The notes beneath the pieces were generated by a model that saw nothing but the letters and a program-made list of their open reading frames with translations, ran no database searches and was not told the origin of the DNA. A stretch of 64,000 nucleotides of DNA from Dyadobacter alkalitolerans DSM 23607 (GTDB taxonomy: Bacteria > Bacteroidota > Bacteroidia > Cytophagales > Spirosomataceae): the NCBI RefSeq assembly GCF_000428845.1, contig NZ_AUAS01000001.1, positions 124,001-188,000 of the forward strand, in the 5' to 3' direction. This document shows, in pieces, positions 54,769-61,259 of the stretch (positions within the stretch are counted from its first letter, which is position 1; each line of letters begins with the position of its first letter). A program made the translations under genes and the position numbers.

Positions 54769-55644
54769 TCAGGGAATGGCCACCCTGATGTATTCCTTCA
54801 AAATGTGCGCTTCAAGGTTCCTTACCATCCCTTTATACTCCCCGTCGATCTGGAAATGTGCTTCTTTATCGGGGCATTCGATGGTGGCCTGCTGAACGGA
54901 AATCACGCGCATAATCTCGGGATTGAAGTCGGTGCTGCCTGCCAGGATCTTTGCGGTTTCTATGAAGTCCAGTTTTTTGGCAATAACGAGTTCGAAAAAA
55001 CCATCCGACATATCGCCCGTAGGGTTAATGGTAACGCCAGTCCCGTATTTCTGCGCATTGGCGATAATTACAATAAGCGCTTCGGTTTCAATCACTTCAT
55101 TGGCAGTTGTGATTTTTACCAAAAACTTTTCATGCTCGCTTAATGTTTTCAACATTTCACGTGCGTAGCCCAGTTTTCCGCGCGTATCGCTGCTTTCATA
55201 ATTTTTTACCAGCAATGCATTCAATCCGATGTCGCTTAAATGCAAACTGATTTCATTATTGATACAAACCGCATCAATACCAATTATCTTATCCCCGAAA
55301 GCCACCTCAACTGCCTCAGCAATAGACCCGGTCACCCCGAAATCCATAGCAAGTCCGTTGGCCGAGCCCACCGGGATTATGCCCATCACCACATCGGCAC
55401 CCTGGACTGCTTCGGCCGTCAGCGAAATAGTGCCGTCGCCACCCGCAACCAGCACACGTTCAGGCTTAATGTTGATGACCATTTCCCGGATCGTTTCCAG
55501 ATCATGCTCGCCGGTTGTTGTATAGATACGTAAATCATAACCCTTTGCCGCCGCCATCTCAATTACCTCTTCAAAAACCACATCCTTGTTCACATCACCG
55601 GATATGGGATTTACAACCAACAAAACTTTTCGTTCTGAAAACAT
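54769..55644 (-). CDS. Diacylglycerol kinase family lipid kinase (YegS/DgkB-like)
   Basis: This 291-residue cytoplasmic lipid kinase has VVNPISG (phosphate loop-like, about residues 10-16) and the catalytic GGDGTI (about 66-71), the family hallmark, followed by IPVGSANGLAMDFGV. The C-terminal beta domain ends with IDGEYKGMVRNLEAHI. It phosphorylates diacylglycerol or a related lipid. ATG 55644 (MFSERKVLLVVNP) is preferred; an upstream ATG at 55758 would add 38 residues without family similarity and overlap the App1 gene. It is divergent from the App1-like phosphatase with a 45-nt gap; together they could interconvert diacylglycerol and phosphatidate. Confidence 0.9.
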   Translation of the reverse strand: MFSERKVLLVVNPISGDVNKDVVFEEVIEMAAAKGYDLRIYTTTGEHDLETIREMVINIKPERVLVAGGDGTISLTAEAVQGADVVMGIIPVGSANGLAMDFGVTGSIAEAVEVAFGDKIIGIDAVCINNEISLHLSDIGLNALLVKNYESSDTRGKLGYAREMLKTLSEHEKFLVKITTANEVIETEALIVIIANAQKYGTGVTINPTGDMSDGFFELVIAKKLDFIETAKILAGSTDFNPEIMRVISVQQATIECPDKEAHFQIDGEYKGMVRNLEAHILKEYIRVAIP

Positions 55645-55689
55645 ATTGTCTAAATTAGGGACTTCAAGTGTACGGGGATAAAGATAGTT

Positions 55690-56730
55690 ATGAAACGTTG
55701 CGACATAAAATTGTACCGTGGATATGCCAATAAAAATGAGCTGGTGGTGTTTGGGCATATCGTCAAAAAATATCCCTCAGGTGATCGAAAATATACAAGA
55801 AGCGGGTTCAGATACGCCCGGACGATCATTGAGCTCTTTTCTGTTAAGACCATTCCATTTTTAAAAGTTGTGTTCAGGCTGGGCAATATTACCGCCGAAG
55901 CGACGGCCGAGGCTGATGGGTATTTCCGTTTTCAGGTTCCGCTTACGGAGCCAATGACCAGCGGTTGGCATACTTACGAGGTTACCGTTGACGATGAGCT
56001 GAACGGAAAGCGATATCAGGGAAGTGCGCAGGAAGAATTTTTCCTGCCTTACAAAAGTTCCTACGGCATCATTTCCGACATCGACGACACTTTTCTGATC
56101 TCGCACAGCCGCCGGTCTTTCCGGAAACTCTTCGTATTGTTATCCAAAAACGTCCAGGCCCGGAAACCGTTCGACGACGTCGTCAAACATTACCAGCTGC
56201 TCTCGTTTGCGAGCCGCACGCATCCGCATAAGGACAGCAACATTTTCTTTTATGTATCGAGCAGCGAATGGAATCTGTATGATATGATCGTTCGCTTTGC
56301 GGAGCTTAATGGCCTGCCAAAGGCTGTTTTGAAGCTGAGGACTATCAAGTCGGGACTGGATGATTTTGTTTCTACGGGCGGAGGATCTCATGACCATAAG
56401 CTGCGGAAGATCCATAACATTATCAATTTCTATCCCGAGCTCCAATTTATTTTGTTAGGCGATGATTCTCAGAAAGATCCGGAAATTTATGAACAGATCT
56501 GCCGGGATTTTTCCGCCAATATCCGCGCGGTTTACATCCGGCAAACCCGGCGAAGAGCAAAACCAGAGACGACTTTGAATCTGAAAAACATCCAGGAACT
56601 TGGCATTGATGTTTGTTACTTTGCGCATAGTAACAAAGCCATTATCCATTCCCTCGACACGGGAATTGTGTTTCAGGCACCCATTGAGGCCATTGCGCCC
56701 ATTATCGAATCAAAAGATCTCCTGCAATGA
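55690..56730 (+). CDS. App1-like phosphatidate phosphatase (DUF2183)
   Basis: This 346-residue protein of the App1 family is a HAD-type phosphatase of lipids. The N-terminal ~120 residues form a beta-rich domain (VVFGHIVKK, IIELFSVKT, HTYEVTVDDELNG). The catalytic motif is DIDDT (Asp130-Thr134, SDIDDTF), followed by SSSEWNLYDM and the acidic HAD motif LLGDDSQKDPEIY. A C-terminal helical part is present. App1 in yeast dephosphorylates phosphatidate; activity here is inferred. The stop overlaps the start of the response regulator by 4 nt (ATGA), so the two are translationally coupled. Confidence 0.88.
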   Translation: MKRCDIKLYRGYANKNELVVFGHIVKKYPSGDRKYTRSGFRYARTIIELFSVKTIPFLKVVFRLGNITAEATAEADGYFRFQVPLTEPMTSGWHTYEVTVDDELNGKRYQGSAQEEFFLPYKSSYGIISDIDDTFLISHSRRSFRKLFVLLSKNVQARKPFDDVVKHYQLLSFASRTHPHKDSNIFFYVSSSEWNLYDMIVRFAELNGLPKAVLKLRTIKSGLDDFVSTGGGSHDHKLRKIHNIINFYPELQFILLGDDSQKDPEIYEQICRDFSANIRAVYIRQTRRRAKPETTLNLKNIQELGIDVCYFAHSNKAIIHSLDTGIVFQAPIEAIAPIIESKDLLQ

Positions 56731-57413
56731 AAAAAATCCTGATTATTGAGGACGATCGCCGGATTGCCCAGAATATTTTCCGCGGACTAGCCTCCGAAAA
56801 TATCGAAGCGGAAATCGCCCACGACGGCATTACGGGAAAGCAGATGGCTTTGGACAAAAAATTTGACCTTGTTTTGCTGGACGTAAATTTGCCCGGAATG
56901 AATGGTCACGATGTCTGCCAGCAGATCAGGATTTACAAGCCTTCGCTGCCGATCATTATGCTTACGGCTTATGGAGAAATTGAGGACAAACTGGAAGGGC
57001 TGGGACGCGGAGCGGATGACTACATCGTTAAACCATTCGATTTCAGGGAATTGTTAGCAAGGATCAATGCAGCATTGCGCGTTTCGGAACTGATCAATCC
57101 GGAAACTACGGACAAAGTGTTGCGTATCGCGGATCTTGAAATGAACCTTGGAACCAAGCAGGTAAGTCGCGGCGGCAACATGATCGACCTTACTGCCAAG
57201 GAATTTGCGTTACTGGAATATTTCCTTTTGCACAGAGGAAGGGTTGTGTCAAAAATGGACCTGGCCGAGCACGTATGGCACCTCAATTTCGATCCGGGGA
57301 CGAATGTCGTTGAGGTGTATATCAATTATTTACGCAAAAAAGTAGACAAGGACTTTGCTACCAAGCTAATTCACACACGTCCCGGCATGGGCTACATTAT
57401 GAAGGAGGAATGA
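56727..57413 (+). CDS. OmpR-family response regulator, CzcR-like
   Basis: This 228-residue two-component regulator has a receiver domain (1-120) with phospho-acceptor Asp52 (LVLLDVNLPG), the acid pocket IEDD, LTAYGE and the Lys of VKPFDF. The C-terminal winged helix (about 130-228) has DLTAKEFALLEYFLLHRGRVVSK and TNVVEVYINYLRKKVD. It overlaps both the phosphatase gene and the kinase gene by 4 nt. Three 11-bp repeats before czcCBA are its likely target. The metal signal is inferred from the neighbouring efflux genes. Confidence 0.94.
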   Translation: MKKILIIEDDRRIAQNIFRGLASENIEAEIAHDGITGKQMALDKKFDLVLLDVNLPGMNGHDVCQQIRIYKPSLPIIMLTAYGEIEDKLEGLGRGADDYIVKPFDFRELLARINAALRVSELINPETTDKVLRIADLEMNLGTKQVSRGGNMIDLTAKEFALLEYFLLHRGRVVSKMDLAEHVWHLNFDPGTNVVEVYINYLRKKVDKDFATKLIHTRPGMGYIMKEE

Positions 57414-58783
57414 CCCTGAAAATCAAAAATCGCATTGCTCTTCAATTCACGCTCCTGGTGGCGGCGATCTTGCTATTGTTTTCAATCACCATTTACAGCG
57501 TTTCCGAACATTACAGGCAGGAGGAATTTTATGACCGCCTGAAAAGCCGCGCCCGGACGACATGCCGGCTGCTGGTGAAGGTCAAAGGCATTGACAAACA
57601 TTTGCTGAAAGCCATTGACCAAAACACGCTTTCCGAAATGTTGGATGAAAAGGTGCTGATTTTTAATGCTGATAATGAGCTGATCTATTCCAGTGTGGAT
57701 GATAAACTTTTGTCTTATAAAGCCTCGCTACTTGACGAAGTCCGGGAAAAGCAGTATATCGAGTTTCACGAAGGCGGAAGCGAGGTCATAGGTCTTTTGT
57801 ATCAAGAGCAAAGCGAGCCATTGACCGTGCTGGCGTCGGCATATGACACTTTTGGGCATAGCAAACTCGCCAACCTGCGCGAAACGTTGGGCTGGGGACT
57901 TTTAGCTGGCATCGCGGTCACTGTCGGGCTGGGGATATATTTTGCAGGAAATGCATTGCGACCGATCAGCCGGATCAATTATGAAGTTTCGCTCATAACG
58001 GCCCAAAACCTCTCCCAAAAACTCGATGAAGGCAACCGAAAGGATGAGATCGCGCAGCTCGCGATTAATTTCAACACGGTGCTTGTGCGCCTTCACAATG
58101 CGTTTGAACAGCAAAAAAGCTTCGTTTCACATGCTTCCCATGAGCTGCGGACACCATTGGCCGCCCTGAAATCCGAGATTCAGCTGGGGCAGCGGTTTAA
58201 TAAAAATAATCCCGACCTCGACGAAGTTTTTGCCAACCTCTTTTCTGACACGGAAAGGCTTATAAGCATTACCAATAATCTGCTTTTCCTCGCACGCTCC
58301 TACGAGCATTCGGGACAGTTGAAAATAGCGCCGATCCACATTGAAGATCTTGCTTTTGCGGCTAAGGAAGAATTGTTGTCGGCCAACCCCGATTACCGTG
58401 TGGAAATTGACTACGAAAACATCCCGGAGGATGAAAATCAGACTGTTATCGAGGGAAATGAGGAATTATTGAAAAGGGTTTTTTCCAATTTGCTGGATAA
58501 TGCGTGCAAATATTCTTCGGATCACCAGGCTAAAATCCTGATCTCGTCCGACGACAAATCCTGCATTGTGAAGTTCAAAGACCGTGGCATCGGAATCAGC
58601 CCGGATGACATGCCGCATATCTTCAATCCTTTCTATCGGTCATCCGATGCAACGCCTGTTCCCGGCTTTGGAATTGGCCTTTCTATTTGTCAGCGCATTA
58701 TAGATTTGCACCACGGAATGATCTCTGTTACAAGCGAGCTTGGTCGTGGAAGCGAGTTTCAGGTGCGTTTGAACCACGTATGA
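57410..58783 (+). CDS. Sensor histidine kinase, CzcS-like
   Basis: This is a 457-residue inner-membrane sensor kinase. Helix 1 spans about residues 9-30, the periplasmic sensor domain about 31-155, and helix 2 about 162-182. A HAMP region (about 183-235), the HisKA box SHELRTPL with phospho-acceptor His244, and the ATPase domain with N box NLLDNACKYS, FKDRGIGIS and FGIGLSICQRI follow. It is coupled to the regulator by a 4-nt overlap. The sensor domain is short (about 125 residues) and lacks a cluster of His, so the signal could be metal or an envelope change. It ends 93 nt before the TolC-like gene. Confidence 0.94.
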   Translation: MTLKIKNRIALQFTLLVAAILLLFSITIYSVSEHYRQEEFYDRLKSRARTTCRLLVKVKGIDKHLLKAIDQNTLSEMLDEKVLIFNADNELIYSSVDDKLLSYKASLLDEVREKQYIEFHEGGSEVIGLLYQEQSEPLTVLASAYDTFGHSKLANLRETLGWGLLAGIAVTVGLGIYFAGNALRPISRINYEVSLITAQNLSQKLDEGNRKDEIAQLAINFNTVLVRLHNAFEQQKSFVSHASHELRTPLAALKSEIQLGQRFNKNNPDLDEVFANLFSDTERLISITNNLLFLARSYEHSGQLKIAPIHIEDLAFAAKEELLSANPDYRVEIDYENIPEDENQTVIEGNEELLKRVFSNLLDNACKYSSDHQAKILISSDDKSCIVKFKDRGIGISPDDMPHIFNPFYRSSDATPVPGFGIGLSICQRIIDLHHGMISVTSELGRGSEFQVRLNHV

Positions 58784-58797
58784 GCCTGATTTGACCA

Positions 58798-58830
58798 TTC
58801 TAATTTTTTTCTAACCTTATTTTAAGGCTC
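58798..58830 (+). promoter_or_regulatory. Triple 11-bp direct repeat before czcCBA, candidate response-regulator site
   Basis: TTCTAA at 58798, TTCTAA at 58809 and TTTTAA at 58820 recur with an 11-bp period, the layout bound by dimers of OmpR/PhoB-type regulators. A further TTCTAA is at 58861, out of phase. The first repeat lies 15 nt after the kinase stop and about 80 nt before the efflux operon ATG. Confidence 0.55.
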
Positions 58831-58876
58831 CTGTAATACCGGTGTCGGAATATCGCATCATTCTAACACAGAAAAC

Positions 58877-60124
58877 ATGCGAACTTATTTCACGACGATC
58901 CTCCTATTCCTGGCAGTCCAGCTGCACGCACAGGACACATTGAGGCTTTCGATCAAACAGGCCGACAGCCTTTTCCTCCAAAATAACCTTGAAATTCTTG
59001 CCGAAAAATATCAGATCGATATCGCCAAGTCCATTGAGATCCAGGACAAGCTTTGGAATAATCCCACATTCGGCGTCGAAATCAGCGCTTATAACCCTTC
59101 TCGGGGCTTTCTGGACGTAGGGAACAAGGGCCAGAAAGCATTCACTATTCAGCAGCTCATTACCCGGGCCGGCAAACGGAATAAGCAGGTGGCGTTGGAT
59201 GTAGAATCCACCCGGAAAAGCGAATATCAGTTTTTTGATCTCATCAGAACATTGAAATTCGACCTTCGCCAGATATTCTTTGAGTCCTATTATCTGGAAC
59301 AGACCATTGCATTATACGACACGCAAATTGCCTCGCTCAACACGACCGTAAGCGCATTTGATAAAGAATATAACCGGAAAAATATCTCGCTCAAAGAAGT
59401 TGTCCGCCTTAAAGCCCTCCTCTTTCAATTGACCAATGATCGTGCCGACATTATGTTCGAACTGCATGATAATCAACGCAATCTGCGCACATTATTGAAT
59501 GTTGACCAACCTGTAAAGTCAGTTGTGGATTCGGCAGATGTTCGTCGTTACCAGCTTAACCAATATAACGTGGCAGTGCTGAAAGCCAAGGCGATGGAAA
59601 GCCGCGCCGACCTGAAAGTCTCGCAGTCGGAAGTGAAGCAAGCCGAATTGAATTACACCTTACAAAAAGCGCTGGCGGTTCCCAACATTCAGCTGGGTGC
59701 GGTTTACGATCAGGCGAGTAATTATGTGAACAATTACGTCGGCGTCTCGGCCACGATGGACCTGCCTTTTTTCAACAGGAACCAGGGCAACATCAAGGCA
59801 GCCAAAAGCAACATCAGTTATTTCAAAACGGCTGAAACGGCCAAAGTGAACAGCATTAACAACCAGGTTGACGCTGCACTACAGAAGGTTAATGTGGCTG
59901 AAAAGGCATACCAGGGCGTTGAAAGCCAGTTCTCGGATCAGTTCCAGCTCCTTAGTAAGGGCATTTACGACAATTTCCAGAAAAGAAACATTACCCTCCT
60001 CGAATTCATCGATTTTATAGAAACCTACAACGAAAGCATCAAAGAATATAACCGCTTGCAAGCCGACCGAATCAAGGTTTACGAAGAACTCAACTTCGTT
60101 GTCGGCGAGGAGCTCTTTAACTGA
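58877..60124 (+). CDS. TolC-family outer-membrane channel of a heavy-metal efflux system (CzcC/CusC-like)
   Basis: This 415-residue outer-membrane efflux channel has a signal peptide MRTYFTTILLFLAVQLHAQ. Two repeats of long coiled-coil helices are seen, as in TolC (about 70-200 and 270-400). Family stretches include NNPTFGVEISAYNP, ALAVPNIQLGAVYDQAS and VSATMDLPFFNRNQGNIKAA. The next gene begins only 43 nt later and encodes the adaptor, followed by the RND pump, so this is the channel of a CzcCBA-type complex. The short length fits CzcC. Confidence 0.9.
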   Translation: MRTYFTTILLFLAVQLHAQDTLRLSIKQADSLFLQNNLEILAEKYQIDIAKSIEIQDKLWNNPTFGVEISAYNPSRGFLDVGNKGQKAFTIQQLITRAGKRNKQVALDVESTRKSEYQFFDLIRTLKFDLRQIFFESYYLEQTIALYDTQIASLNTTVSAFDKEYNRKNISLKEVVRLKALLFQLTNDRADIMFELHDNQRNLRTLLNVDQPVKSVVDSADVRRYQLNQYNVAVLKAKAMESRADLKVSQSEVKQAELNYTLQKALAVPNIQLGAVYDQASNYVNNYVGVSATMDLPFFNRNQGNIKAAKSNISYFKTAETAKVNSINNQVDAALQKVNVAEKAYQGVESQFSDQFQLLSKGIYDNFQKRNITLLEFIDFIETYNESIKEYNRLQADRIKVYEELNFVVGEELFN

Positions 60125-60167
60125 TCAAATCTATCACATCATGGCTTTTGCCACTAATATTTCCCCA

Positions 60168-61256
60168 ATGAAAAACTCTCTGAGCATATTTATGCTGGCC
60201 GCGATGAGCTTATGGCTGACCGGATGCAACACAACAAAAGAAGATCCCGAAGAATCGAAGGCCTTTATGCTTTCGGACACCATGATGAGCCGGATCACGA
60301 TCGATACGGTGAAGACCGAGCCGGTTCGTAATGAGCTGACACTGGTGGGAAAAGTGGTTCCTGATGAAAATCAGGTGATTAAGATCTACCCCTTGGTAGG
60401 CGGCAATGTGGAGGAAGTGGACGTGGAATTGGGCGACAATGTTCGCAAAGGCCAGAAACTGGCTACGATACGTTCGGGTGAAGTTGCTGATTTTGAAAGA
60501 CAAATGATTCAGGCACAATCCGATTTGCTCATTGCCCAAAAGAATTTGTCGTCTACCGAGGATCTTTTTGAGAGTAAGCTGGTGCCCGAGCGGGACGTCA
60601 TTACGGCACGCCAGGTGGTGGACAAAGCGCAGGCGGATGTGAGCCGGGTGAAGGAAATTTTCTCGATCTATGGTTTGGGAAAATCAACAAATTACACGGT
60701 TAAGTCGCCTATCAACGGTTTTATCATCGACAAAAGTGTGAACCGCGGCATGCAGCTGCGCTCGGATAATGCAGAAGCGCTCTTCACAGTAGGACAAATC
60801 ACGGATGTGTGGGTAATGGCCAATGTGAACGAAAGCGACATTCCAAGGATCAAACTCGGAATGCCTGCTGATGTCCGTACGATCAGTTTTTCCAATGAAG
60901 TTTTTAAAGGGAAAGTTGACAAAATTTACAATGTCCTCGACCCGGATACAAAAGCAATGAAAATCCGTATTCAGCTGCAAAATGTAGGTTTAAAACTAAA
61001 ACCCGAAATGCACGCAACAGTCAACCTGAACTTCGAGGAAGGTGGAGAAATGCAGGCTATTCCATCACAGGCTGTCATTTTCGACCGTAGTAAAAACTGG
61101 GTCATGGTCTATCACGGCCGCTCCAATATTGAAACACGCCCCGTAGAAATCTACCGCTCTCTGGCCAACAGGACCTACATTACCAGCGGCCTGAAAGCCG
61201 GCGAAGCCATCATTAGTAAGAATCAACTTCTCGTTTACGACGCACTTAACGACTAA
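60168..61256 (+). CDS. czcB: RND efflux periplasmic adaptor lipoprotein (CzcB/CusB-like)
   Basis: This is a 362-residue membrane-fusion protein. The preferred start ATG 60168 gives a lipoprotein signal peptide ending LTGC (lipobox); upstream in-frame ATGs at 60141 and 60099 are less likely, since the latter overlaps the channel gene. The mature part has the lipoyl half-motif IYPLVGGNVEEVDVELGDNVRKGQ, an alpha-hairpin (about 110-175) and the second lipoyl half (YTVKSPINGFI), followed by beta-barrel segments. Acidic residues after the Cys (NTTKEDPEES) are seen. It links the pump and channel. No His-rich metal tail is visible. Confidence 0.92.
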   Translation: MKNSLSIFMLAAMSLWLTGCNTTKEDPEESKAFMLSDTMMSRITIDTVKTEPVRNELTLVGKVVPDENQVIKIYPLVGGNVEEVDVELGDNVRKGQKLATIRSGEVADFERQMIQAQSDLLIAQKNLSSTEDLFESKLVPERDVITARQVVDKAQADVSRVKEIFSIYGLGKSTNYTVKSPINGFIIDKSVNRGMQLRSDNAEALFTVGQITDVWVMANVNESDIPRIKLGMPADVRTISFSNEVFKGKVDKIYNVLDPDTKAMKIRIQLQNVGLKLKPEMHATVNLNFEEGGEMQAIPSQAVIFDRSKNWVMVYHGRSNIETRPVEIYRSLANRTYITSGLKAGEAIISKNQLLVYDALND

Positions 61257-61259
61257 CCC

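Noticed and set aside
58861-58866. Fourth TTCTAA copy right before the channel gene start
   Set aside because: It is not in 11-bp phase with the other three (41 nt from the third) and lies next to the start codon, so it is not counted as a regulator site.
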